Assembly (NCBI GenBank): GCA_027596035.1
Contig: JADGJA010000182.1
Span: forward strand, 1 to 32,654
Source of the DNA: Thoreauomyces humboldtii
Taxonomy: Eukaryota > Chytridiomycota > Chytridiomycetes > Spizellomycetales > Powellomycetaceae
Direction of reading: 5' to 3'
DNA length: 32,654 bases
Below, piece by piece: positions 10,791 through 20,907 of this stretch. The notes beneath the pieces were generated by a model. The model did no database searches and had not been told where the DNA came from. It worked only from the letters and a program-made list of their open reading frames with translations. Each line of letters opens with the position of its first letter. Position 1 is the first letter of the stretch. The translations under genes were made by a program, and so were the position numbers.

Positions 10791-11085
10791 ATCGCTCCAG
10801 TTGTCGGAAAACTACCGGAGTGACTGGAACGAAGCGCACACCCAAAAAGCGCTGACGAGCGAAAACACGGGAAACCACGACAGAGAGGTTCTGCAAGCCA
10901 CGTCCTGAACCACGCAGACGATTTCCAAAACGCTGAAGCGGGGATATGTAATTGAATCCTCATCCTCCACCCGCAGATAAATAGTTTACCTCCAGGGTCT
11001 AGTCTATATCCTGCGCACCCGCGCTGTCTACATCGTCGATGGGCCGGGGCGGGACCCGGAAACGCGCGGACATCCCTGGGAGTTG
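10791..11085. other. Intergenic region between convergent TCP1 and carrier genes
   Basis: Beyond the TCP1-like remnant I see no gene. The two flanking genes converge here, so it should hold both 3' untranslated regions and their polyadenylation signals, which I could not place. Confidence 0.4.
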
Positions 11086-12525
11086 TCAGATGGGATTGAT
11101 GCCCGTCAACTTGCGCAGTTGCTCGAAAGCTAGTAGCGACAACACACTATGTGGCCAAAGCCGGACAAACGACATCGCAAACCCGCGGTCTAAGAAGCAG
11201 AGTGTTAGTGACTCTGGCAAGACATGCTACCGACCCATCGAATAACTAACAGAACGCTGATGGGCCTGTAGGACAGTGCACGAGGTAGCGTTACAGTAGT
11301 CAGCAATCATTTCGTGCGTGTGCGAAGGATACGCGCAAAGTGACCCACCTTCTTGGCGGAATACTGTCGTCGCACAATGAAACGAGCTGCGGTACTCGTG
11401 CTTGGCGTCGGCCATCATCCTCGTCTTGATGATGTCCACTTCAAAAGCAAGTTCGGACCGAGGTTAGTAGGTTGTCTCGTGTCTGAAAGCGAAATGCTTC
11501 GGTTTACCTGGCGCGGAGGTGGCCGAACAAACTAATCCCGCCGCACCGGAAGCAGCGAAATGCGTTGCGAAGCCTTCTTTGAAGAGATGCGGAAAGTCGT
11601 CCATCAACCTTCCCAAGGAACACAACCAGGTGGTTGAGTGTCGAATGAAAGATTCCAACTCCGAGACAACGGAAACTCACAAATGCTTCGTCGCGTCGTA
11701 GGTACCCAGCTGGGCGCTAGTGAGGATTCCAGCTCGCATCACTGTAGGCCCAACGGCCCTATAGAGACCCTTTATGCCACCCTCTTGATGGAAGATAGTA
11801 CGAAAATGTTCGACTAGCGAGCCGGTTGCATTTGGTCTTTGCATCCTCACTTTCAGCTAGGAATTCTACGGATCAGTTCGAGACATCTTCCCTCCCCTCC
11901 TCGAACTTGAGCAAGACGTACCAGATCTGCTGGGTTTGCAATAGCTGCTCCAACCATTCCACTAGCCAGACCCCCTCCGAGCTTCACAGCAAGACCTCCG
12001 CCATCGGCCGTCCCGGCTCCTGCAGCTGACATGCCCGCAAGTATGGCGCCTTTGCACGCATCGTATCCGCCCATTCGAATGCCAGAATACGTAAATTCGC
12101 GGAGAAGGGACGCCGAAAGGCCCTTATAAAGGCCGCGTGCACCTTCAGACCGCAAGATTGTAGTCAGAGTTGTGTACCAATTTGGGGAACGAGTCTTTCC
12201 CGGTATTGTGTGGGAGAGTTGTTGTCGAATCTTGAGCCTGCGGTTGCAGAGAGATCTGTGAGTTTGTGAACCATAAACGAATTGAAAGGTCACCTACAAG
12301 TCGAATGGATTTGTAAAACATGCCGCGATCTATGTACAATCCTTAAATCAGCCCCTGGCGTCCCGTTGTATGGTAAGACATTGAAAGCGCTACCATGTTG
12401 GAGCACCCCGCAAGAACGATCTTGGCCAAGAGCGAGGCATGCTGAGGCGGTGACGGCGTGAACGTAGGCACAACGGCGCCCGTCACTGCACCGCTGGTCA
12501 CTAGCGTCTGGTTGCGAGGCGACAT
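11086..12525 (-). CDS. Mitochondrial carrier family (SLC25), UCP/dicarboxylate-carrier-like
   Basis: Eight exons (12525-12394, 12329-12298, 12237-11922, 11856-11681, 11608-11508, 11438-11349, 11265-11251, 11189-11086) give 321 residues, the usual carrier size. The three repeats each carry the carrier signature: NPFDLLKIRQQL, NPADLLKVRMQ and APVDIIKTRMM. Other family landmarks are ARGLYKGLSASLLREFTYSG and GIKGLYRAVGPTVMRAGI, and the C-terminal SFVRLWPHS. Such proteins exchange metabolites across the inner mitochondrial membrane with six membrane helices. The signatures and the YDATKHLL segment suggest the uncoupling-protein/dicarboxylate/oxoglutarate branch, but the substrate cannot be assigned. 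Exon 7 is only 15 bases, and introns 4 and 5 end in AAG. The gene diverges from PIF1. Confidence 0.88.
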
Positions 12526-12792
12526 GGCGGCGAGGTCCAGTTAGCTTCCTTTGGTCCTCGAGGAACTCCAACACGGCGGAAAGGTGGCGCAGGGAAGTCG
12601 GTCGGAACACGCTACATGTCCGGACGAGTCCGACATTCCAGATTTTCGGGCTGGATTCCCGTACCGGTGAAGTTCGACCCTGCTTTGGCAATTCGTTCTG
12701 CAGCTTGGGGAGGAGGCTGAAGGCGCGACCCACGACGAAGAGCGGTTTCCTCCCTTGATTCCTCTTTGGTTCCGTCTTGTCTTCTTGTCTCA
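12526..12792. promoter_or_regulatory. Divergent promoter region, carrier / PIF1-like helicase
   Basis: 267 bases lie between the two divergent start codons. No TATA box or other element stands out; the assignment is by position. Confidence 0.4.
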
Positions 12793-15700
12793 ATGGAAGG
12801 GGTTATCGCAGGCGAGCCACCTGAAGAGGAATGCGTCCTGCACATTCCTGCACTTCCCTCGGGCGGCAGCACGATCTCCGTTGTAGGGAGTTCCAGTCAT
12901 GGTACAGCTCTGGAGCCTCCGCATAGCCCCTTGCCTTCAGCTCTGCCGGTCGTTCTCTCCAACGCTCCTGCAATAGCGGCGAATATTGACGCACTGGAAC
13001 CGACTATTTTGGAAGCGCTTGCGACATTGGAAGCTGCACTCACGAAACACACCGACAGTGTGGCTCTGCGGACGCGGATTCAACGAATACAGGACCTGCC
13101 TAGGCTTCCAGCTTCACCGGTCCCACCCGTGCAGCTGGAAGTCGTGGACCTCACGGAAGAAGTGCCCAACACGCCCTCGCTTCCATCTACCACGCCCCTT
13201 CCCAAACAAACTCCGGAACAGATTCTGGCTAAAAAGCTCGCAGCCGAAAGGAGGCTCGCCGAACGGACGCTCCAAAGACGGACAGAACAATCCGTTTTGG
13301 GACGCGATTATCTTACGCGCTATGGCATTCATACTGGATCTGGAGCGGAAGTCAAGCCAGAGACCGGTCTGGTTACTCCTGATGACAATTCTTATCTTGG
13401 GCGACTGGCACGGCTTTCGGACGAACAGAGGAGACTCATCGACTATGTAGACCAGGGAAAGAATGTCTTCTTCACAGGCTCAGCTGGGTAGGCTGAACAT
13501 GTTCAATCGCACAAGATCGATTCTGAGCTGATAATGTCCATCGTAGTACGGGGAAATCGTTTACCCTTTCCACCATTGTCGATCACTTGGTGCGGAAGAG
13601 GTGTAAAGTTGCGGTCACTGCGCCAACGGGGATTGCGGCCACGCAGGTAAACCTTTGTGCAAATTGCTTGTCAGGAAAGTCGATACTGATCGATTGCTCA
13701 AATAGATTGGAGGTCGGACTATCCATTCAGTTGCAAACCTTGGACAAGGTCGACTGTCCGCCGAAATGATCGCTGCCGACCTACTGGCTAAACGGGAAAA
13801 GCATGCTGAATGGAGGGACATGGACACTCTCATCATTGACGAGATTTCTATGCTCTCCGGTGACCTGTTTGAGAAGGTGAAATCGGTCTTCGCTCATTTG
13901 TGGAAGCCGCCAAAATTGGATCATCGTTTCTTATCCTCTGGATCCTGTTACAAGGTCGACAAGGTTGCCAAAATTGTAAGATTTAGCAAAGCGCCGTTCG
14001 GCGGCATCCAAGTCATCATCTCCGGTGACTTCCACCAGCTTCCACCGGGTATCGCTGTCCGTTTCATTCCGTATTAAACGGTCGCGCTGAAGTAAACGCA
14101 TTTTCCGTAGTGCCTGACATTCTTCTCTGTCCAAAATGCACGCGGGAGGTCGGACGTGTCGGCAACTCACGCAGCGGCACCAGCATAACCTGTGGTGACA
14201 AGAAGTGTCTGCATGCGTGGGATCCCCGAACACGCTTTGCCTTTGAATCTTCGCTATGGAAGGAGTGCAACCTACAGACTGTCGAGCTCACCAAGGTTTT
14301 TCGTCAATCTGACGCCAAATTCGTCGGTATCTTGAACGAGCTTCGTGGCGGAATCTATACCGTGGAAGCTCAGCGCGTTCTCGACGGCTGTCGCAGGCCA
14401 CTGGAGGAAGAAGACAAAATCGTACGCTGCTGTGAAAGGACGATCACCGCAGCACTGGTTTGGCTGCTGAAGCTTATAACTCCTAAAGAAAGCCACAAAA
14501 CTATACCCACACAAGCGAGCGGTCGAGGACGAAAATCTACGATTCTTCAACGAGCTTCCTCCTGGCGAGATGCACGAGTACTGTGCCGAGGATGGCTCAA
14601 ATATGGAAGATAAGGAGGAAGAAAAAAAGCACCTCAGAGACCTCGATAGGCATGTCCGTGCACCTCGATCTGTCCTCCTCAAAATTGGAACGCAGGTTAT
14701 GCTCTTGTACAATCTTGACACACGAGGAGGTTAGTTGCCGTTGTCAGACAGGGTCTTCCCCTCTTGCTGCTGAACACAATGCTCCCTCAGGGTTGGTGAA
14801 CGGCTCTCGTGGTGTAGTTGTCGGATTTGTGCGTTCATGTTTGCTTCTCCAGGCTTGTCAACGATTCTGTACTAACGCTGGCGTCTCTCCCACAGGAACG
14901 AGAAGTAGACGGAAAGGGCCGAGAGAAATACGATACGCCTCTTTACCCAGTGGTCTACTTCGCTAACAACCGACAGGTTTGCGTGTCCCCTCAACTGTTT
15001 GATGTCAAGCTTTCTGTCAAGCACCAAATCTGGCGCCGCCAGATCCCTCTGTTATACGGTTGGGCCATGACTATCCATAAGGCACAGGGAATGTCGATCG
15101 ATCGGTGCAGCATGGATCTCTCACGAGCTTTCGGATCGGGAATGGTGTACGTCGCATTGTCTCGGGTGCGATCCCTGGAGGGTCTTCACCTCGACGGCCT
15201 GCACGGTGGGGCCGCAGTACCAGAACACGTCGTCAAAGTCGATCCGGCGGTACTGACATTCTACGCGGACGTGGTGAGGCGAGGGAGGAGGCGAAAACCG
15301 TGGGAGGAGCCACTCGAAAGGGCTATCAGAGAATTCGGGGAACGAGATGGAGATCTTGCGGAATTTCTCAAGGTCGTCAAGAAAGCGTACAAGGCTGCAC
15401 AGAAAGGGATCGAGATTGTCGAAAATACAACGGAGGCAAATGCCGTCAAGAGGGAAATCATAGAAGTAACGAGCACTCCGACACCGACACCGTCTACGCC
15501 CTCTCCGTCACCGATCGTCAAACGCGAGCGTGATATGAAAACCAGTGTTAAGGCCGAGCCTGAAAGTCATCGCGAGCCCACGCTTGGACGAGATCAACAT
15601 TCCCGGATTGGTCCTCTTCCTACAACGCCCCATTTTGCTGCCTCAAAATCCTCCTTCACCTCATCTACGCACTCCTCCGCCTCTTCCTCTTCTCGTCGTC

Positions 15701-16359
15701 ATCGCCGCCGCTCCCCCACGCCGATTCTCGTAATGGACCCGTTTCCAACAGCTACAAACACGGCATCTCGGATCCAAGAGCTCGTGGCGCAATACGGATC
15801 CGCGGAGGCTGCTCAAAATGCGTTAGCCATCGGAGCTGAAATGGCCAGCTTCGGGCTTCAAATATCCTCCGGGGCCTCAGGTGGTCCGGGAATGAGGCAC
15901 GGGCAAATTAATGGAGATGAGGAACGCCGGGTGAAGGCGGAACCGGCCGCTTTATCGTCGCCTCCGGTCACTTTGGGCGAACAGCGTATGCCGAGCGATC
16001 CGTATCAGATCGATCATGTTAAATGCGAGGTGACAGATGACGCTGGCCGTATTTCGAAAGCGTACCAGATCGATCCAGTCAAATGCGAGGTGAAAGCTGC
16101 GGGTAACCTGATGGCGGAAACAGCGCCAGTATCCTCACCACAAAGCAAAAAGCGGAAATCGCCCGACAAAACAAAGGATGTGAGCTCGGACACCAAGGCG
16201 GATATTATTTTGGTCGAAGCCGAAGGCGCAGGCGCGCCTCGAGAAGGAAAATCTGGCGCCAAGCGAAAACGGAGACGAAAGGCTGCAGCCGCCGCTGCTG
16301 CCGCTGCTGCCGCTGCTGAAGCTATGACTCCTGAAAAGGCCGTCAACGATCCGCTATGA
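12793..16359 (+). CDS. PIF1: PIF1-family 5'-3' DNA helicase with long SUMO-motif-rich extensions
   Basis: Eight exons (12793-13487, 13547-13646, 13706-13876, 13955-14048, 14111-14421, 14489-14729, 14791-14828, 14896-16359) give 1037 residues. PIF1 helicases unwind G-quadruplexes and R-loops, assist replication forks, and act at telomeres and in mitochondrial DNA. The core starts near residue 215 (LSDEQRRLIDYVDQGKNVFF). It continues with Walker A GSAGTGKS, TAPTGIAATQ, the PIF1 signature GGRTIHSVANLGQG, Walker B IIDEISMLSG, GDFHQLPP, LTKVFRQSD, NGSRGVVVGF, MTIHKAQGMS and YVALSRVRSLEGL. A CxxC-x17-CxxxxC insert lies just after GDFHQLPP. The N-terminal 210 and C-terminal 350 residues look disordered and hold seven consensus SUMO sites, SUMO-interaction motifs, basic nuclear signals (KKRK, KRKRRRK), an alanine run and a 60-base tandem repeat. 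No mitochondrial presequence is evident, so nuclear action is inferred. Confidence 0.92.
16003..16122 (+). repeat. 60-base in-frame tandem duplication inside the PIF1-like gene
   Basis: Two units of 60 bases start at 16003 and 16063. Each encodes YQID, one variable residue or two, then VKCEV. The repeat therefore doubles a consensus SUMO-acceptor site (Lys 926 and Lys 946). The later part of the units is more divergent. Confidence 0.75.
16274..16326 (+). repeat. GCN trinucleotide run encoding polyalanine
   Basis: A run of GCN codons follows the basic signal KRKRRRK near the C-terminus of the PIF1-like protein and encodes about 13 consecutive alanines. Such runs can vary in length by slippage. 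On the opposite strand the same run creates an alanine-rich shadow frame that I do not regard as a gene. Confidence 0.8.
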
Positions 16360-16566
16360 TTTGAGCGCCCGTCACCGTAACCGCTATACTTTGACTCCGT
16401 TGTATAGTTTTGCATACCATTTACTTACGTCCAACGGACCTATCTTCATACATCATCATTATCATCACATATTCATATGTCGCAAGCCCTCGAGTCGGGC
16501 TTCAATCGTGGGGAGCCCCACATCTGCCGAAGTAAAATATAAAATATCGAAAAAAATCACTCCGAA

Positions 16567-18153
16567 TCAAAGCTTCAAATGCCTCGTCCGCCTCCGTTCG
16601 ACCAAGTCCGCCATAGCCTTTCCACTGACGGCCTGTCCGACGTCTCTAAGTTTCTTGACGGATGCTGCTCCTCCCGCGCCACCAACAGCAACACCAGCCA
16701 CCTCCAACCCCGGATCCACACCCGGAGCCGTCACTTCCCGCCTTATCGTCCTCCTCCCTCCTCCTGCCGAGGTCTTTGGTCTCGCTCTCCGTTCGGCCTG
16801 AGCGAGCACGTGGAGCACAGAGTCGGGCGTCGTGGCAGGTCGTCGGGACGTGGACGGTGCCAGGGTCATGTGGGGGGATTGGGATGGTCGGTGGATGGCT
16901 TGGAGGAGGAGGACCTTGATGTCGTGCGGAGTGGTGGTTTTGGGTCCAAAATAATGGGAGAGGAGAGTTGGTGGGACGTTGCTAAGAAAGGGGCGTTGAA
17001 TGTTCAGCATCATGGTTCAACGCAACATATGCCACTGATCTCGTCTCTAATTCGCTTTCGTACCCTCGCTCGACGAGGTCGATCATGGAAATGTGGGATG
17101 GTTCGGCCTGTCGAGTCTCGATGACGAAGCGAAGTCGTCGTAGCGCAATCTGCTCGATCCGATATCGGTCGAGGTTGGTTCTTGCATTCTGGACACGCGG
17201 GAACTGTGGCGCGTGGTTTGGGATCGGGGTATGGTGTTCGTGAGGATGGTGCTGAGGGATCGCTAACGATGTGGCATGGGTCGATCTGGAAACGAGATCA
17301 GACGTTCTGGACGACCCAAATGCTTTCGAATTCGAATACGATGCCTACTTTGAGCGAAGAAGAAGCGCGGGATTGTCGGGAACTCCTTCGTAGGACGGGT
17401 CTCCGCTATTGTTGAGCCGTCTTAACAGTGCGGGTTTGTCTTCAACACCTCCAGCTACCTAAACAATTGCCAAGTTGAGCGTAAGCATCATGCCAGGTCA
17501 AACTCCATCGTCTTCAAAGCGAGTGACAATCGCTTGTGCCGCATGTCCCTGCCCACCCGCAAGCAAGATACCTGCCTCCGCCCGTACAGGTAAACCCACA
17601 TGATGGTGATCCTCGACTGCGACAAGTCCTCCGTTCCTTAGCCCCGATCCGGCAACGTCCATATCCTCCGAAGCCACCCATCCTTTCCGGCGGTTATGCG
17701 GTCCGTTCGTCGGCGAGACGGCTCGACCGGTTGCGGTTCCGGGCCGTTTGCCGACTGAATTGTCTGTATGGAGTGGTGAAACGTACGTTACAGGAACGGG
17801 ATCTACAGAAGCGTCATCGTCCTCAGCTAGTGAAGAAGATTCAAGAAACAAGGTCAATTCCATGATCTTACCCGTAGGCTTGATATGCCTCCTCGCGGCG
17901 GACAGTGGCTTGGGCGTGTGAGCAGACGGTAATACGAATGATACTTTTCGTTCGGCTAGAGGTCCATGCAAGTTTGAGTGAGCAACCTTGTAATTCTTAA
18001 TTCGGCGCTGCCGGTAGATACTGTATACATACGTGTATCTGGCCTGGAGGTAAGGTTCACAAAGAGCCTCGTGGTGCCACCAGCAGGCGAAAACGAGGTG
18101 TAGGTTGACGCTGAACTGTCCGGACGACGGGATGGTGAAAGTGAAGAAGACAT
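16567..18153 (-). CDS. Conserved-looking hypothetical protein, six exons
   Basis: Exons 18153-18033, 17955-17872, 17826-17504, 17458-17349, 17285-17064 and 16981-16567 join in phase to 424 residues. I do not recognise the family. The N-terminal third is Ser/Pro-rich (MSSSLSPSRRPDSS, then PERKVSFVLPSAHTPKPLSA). A middle part is Gly/Ala-rich (AEAGILLAGGQGHAAQAIV). A helical region with good protein character follows (NLDRYRIEQIALRRLRFVIE, MIDLVERGNVPPTLLSHYFG). The C-terminus is basic. No membrane segment or signal peptide is visible. Introns 2 and 3 are both only 45 bases, and intron 3 uses the weak donor GTTTGA. If intron 3 is not spliced, the protein stops at TGA near 17501. Intron 2 is stop-free and a multiple of three, so it could be retained. 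Confidence 0.6.
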
Positions 18154-18510
18154 CCCTCTTCCAAGAACGTCTCTTCCCCTTATCGTCGAAAGACAGTGGG
18201 AACCTGGTTGGTGTGTGATGGTCCGCAAAATCAACGAAGGGACGAGGAAAGGCTAGGAAGGGCTATAGCAAAGGCTAGGAAAGGCCGAGGCCGCCGAGCT
18301 GCTGAGGGTTGGGCAGCTCGTCGCTTTTTGGACAGCTCCCTGAACCCTCCGACTGCTGACCAACAGGTCCGGGAGTCTCATTCTTCCAAAAAGACCGGAG
18401 GAGTGGAGACAGGCTATGTCCAGAATAAAGGAATACGCAGAAGAAAGGGAAACGGAAGGAGTGTCTGGGGACTACATTAAAATCTATGCTGGTGGTGAAA
18501 AGGGTTACGC
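18154..18510. other. Intergenic region upstream of the six-exon gene
   Basis: This region holds the promoter of the six-exon hypothetical gene and the 3' end of the chitin deacetylase, both on the minus strand. A short imperfect direct repeat (AAAGGCTAGGA near 18246 and 18270) is present. I see no gene. Confidence 0.4.
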
Positions 18511-20005
18511 TCAGAATGCAACGCTTGCAATCAGGCCGGCGAGCGAGGCGACCACGACGAAAGATCGAGCAGTGACTGCCTGGGCGGCAGACTTGACTCC
18601 GGCCTTGTTGTCGACAGCCGTACCCGCAGAGGAGCCGGTGGCAGGAGCAGCCGCGGGTGCGGTAGCCTCCACAGAGACAGTGCTCGTGGAAGAAGCAATG
18701 ACCGAGGACACTGACGTAGACGTGGGAACCGCGGAAGAAGAAGATGCCGCGACGGTCGCGTTGCCGTTGCGGTAAAAGGGCAGGTTCATGCAGGTTCCCA
18801 CGGGCTGCATCTGAAGGGGAAATGCGGTTCCTTCGGCGTTGACGGCGTCCAAGACCGACATGTCGATGGAGGTCGTCCAGGTGTCGATGTCGTGCGACAA
18901 GGAGATGAATCCAGGTTGCGCGGTGAACCACGTCTTGACTGTGGAAAGGATGGTAGCAGCTCCAGCGTCAGTCTGGGTGTTCTGGTCGGCGGCCGTGTCG
19001 TCACGATCGGGCGTGGTGGACCATAAAACGGTACGGTATCCGAGGGCAGCGGCGATAGCTCGGATGCGATCATCAACGTCGCCGCAAGGGGGCCGCCACA
19101 TGGTTGGGATTAGGCCGGTGGCGTTGTAGATGATAGCTTCCGTGTACTTGATCTCGCCGACGAATTGAGCATTGGTGAGAGTGGTAGCCGGATAGTGCGA
19201 CCACGTCTATTCCGACAAAATTGGAATGTAAGAAGCGAATTGGAACGCTTCCGTGTCTGTTGAGTATGCTGTATACTCACGTGTACACCCAGCTGGTGTC
19301 CAGCTTCGTGCTGATCGAGGATCTCGCTTGGGAATTGAATGCCGTTGGACCCCACAACAAAGAACGTCGCCAGCTTGTTGTACGCCTTCAACTTTGCTCG
19401 AAGAGTGACAGAGTCGTCGGTGCTGACTCCATTCACAAGGTTGATGATGGGTCCGTCATCGTAAGTCAAACCCCACTCGTTCGCCCCTGGGCACGCCGTA
19501 ATGTCCGCCTGGAAGTTGGCAGTGGCGTTGTTTCGAGTGCAGAGGTTTGTAGGCCTGGAAAAGCAAGAACCAAAGAAGCAATCAGATTGATGGAGTCCAA
19601 CGACGGAAGGATCAAATCTCTTCATACGCACCAGTAGCAGTTCTGAACCGCAGCCGCGGAGTCGTACGTAGCGACGCATGGCCCTACGTATTTGCTTGGA
19701 GCGATGGACAGGACGGCGGCCGGAACGACAGCATTGACATATGCGAGAGCTTCGGTGACGAGGGGGTCGTTCAGGAAATCGCCGGTCACCATCAGTTTCT
19801 CGTCAGTTGCAGGCCAACTGGAAGGCTGATACGCATGCACATCGCGATGTTAAAGACCGGCATCAATACATAAGACATGTTTAGTGCATACCATCGGAGG
19901 AGGAACATTGAGGGTAGGCGTTGCACCAGTGGCAGATGCAACCTGTGCGCTAGCCAACTGGGAGAGAACGACCAGAGCGGCCATGGATCGGATCATCAAC
20001 ATCAT
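18511..20005 (-). CDS. Chitin deacetylase, secreted, probably GPI-anchored
   Basis: Exons 20005-19892, 19825-19632, 19554-19281 and 19206-18511 give 425 residues. The enzyme is a carbohydrate esterase family 4 polysaccharide deacetylase, which converts cell-wall chitin to chitosan. A signal peptide (MAALVVLSQLASA) opens the protein. The catalytic motifs are intact: TYDDGP (base and metal Asp), HTWSHYPATTLT (the two metal His), RPPCGDVDDR and SLSHD. After the catalytic domain comes a Ser/Thr/Ala-rich linker of about 70 residues, then a hydrophobic C-terminus (FVVVASLAGLIASVAF), the pattern of a GPI-anchor signal. The intron after the first metal-binding His interrupts motif 2. The last 140 bases of this gene recur in damaged form at 31579-31720. 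Confidence 0.93.
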
Positions 20006-20907
20006 CGCTGGTTGAGGCGTGCGAAAAGAGTGGGAAACAGCAACGGAGGACAGAGTCTATGAACTTTTCAAGGAAGAGGACGAGAGGAAGTCCGATCTTA
20101 TAAAACGAGCAACCTTCTATGGGGACGCCTCGCCTTCAAGGTCCCTTCAGCCGACCGGCCGACCATCCGATATCGTCCCTTCGCCCCTTCGGTGGTTGCC
20201 ATGCCGCGCGGGAACCCAGGTTCAAAACTTCCTGTCTTTTCTGGGCATTGAGTTAGGAAGCCAAAATGTCCTGTCGGAAGGAAGGCAGAGAAAAAGAAAG
20301 AAAAGGGAACGAACACTTGTCCCTTTCCCGTCATCAACTGCGCAGCAGATACAGAGCCGCTGTGGGGGGAAGAAGAAGCCACACCACACAAGCCACAGCC
20401 ACTGCGCCAGCCGCGTGCGTCATACGGAGCCACAGCCACCCGGGAGATCTGCAAGAACATTCTCATCCAGCAAACGGTAATCTCGAAACTCTGCATTCTG
20501 ACGATCGAGTTTGAGGTTTCAACATGTACAGTACGGTAGGTTGCTGCTGCCTGATACAACAAGTGGTAGGGCGTTAACACTGCATGGCCAGAAGGGCTGG
20601 TCTGAGGACGGTGCTCGAAGACGAATGGCCACTCAATGCTAACGCATCAGGGTACAGCGAAAGCTTGCAACTCGCCTCGGGACTCCTGCAGCAGACAAGA
20701 GAGCTAGTCTTTCCGCGGATCGAGACAAGATGAGGAAAAATCATAACGTTGATGAGTTTTGCATGTGTAAACTCGGAACCTCGGCGTGCAGTGCCTGGGC
20801 GTTCGTGGTCCGGTGGTCTGGACAGCGACGTCTCAGGCCCCTCGCGCAGCCTCCTTCCTTCTCCAACCTGAACCATCTGCCCCAAGCCATTTGCGAGCAG
20901 CTCGGAC
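20006..20907. other. Long intergenic region upstream of chitin deacetylase
   Basis: About 900 bases. It should contain the chitin deacetylase promoter. One short plus-strand frame (20583-20729, starting MARRAGLRTVLEDEW and ending PRIETR) has protein-like composition. It could be an upstream exon of the EDR1 gene or a small gene, but I found no splice link. Otherwise I see nothing I can support. Confidence 0.4.

Noticed and set aside
16014..16415. Alanine-rich minus-strand frame
   Set aside because: It is a shadow of the GCN run and charged tail of the PIF1-like protein.
16579..17124. A 181-residue plus-strand open frame
   Set aside because: It overlaps the last two exons of the six-exon minus-strand gene, whose spliced frame has better protein character.
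18275..18931. A 218-residue minus-strand open frame
   Set aside because: It is an alternative frame of the chitin deacetylase last exon, Cys/Arg-rich with no family similarity.
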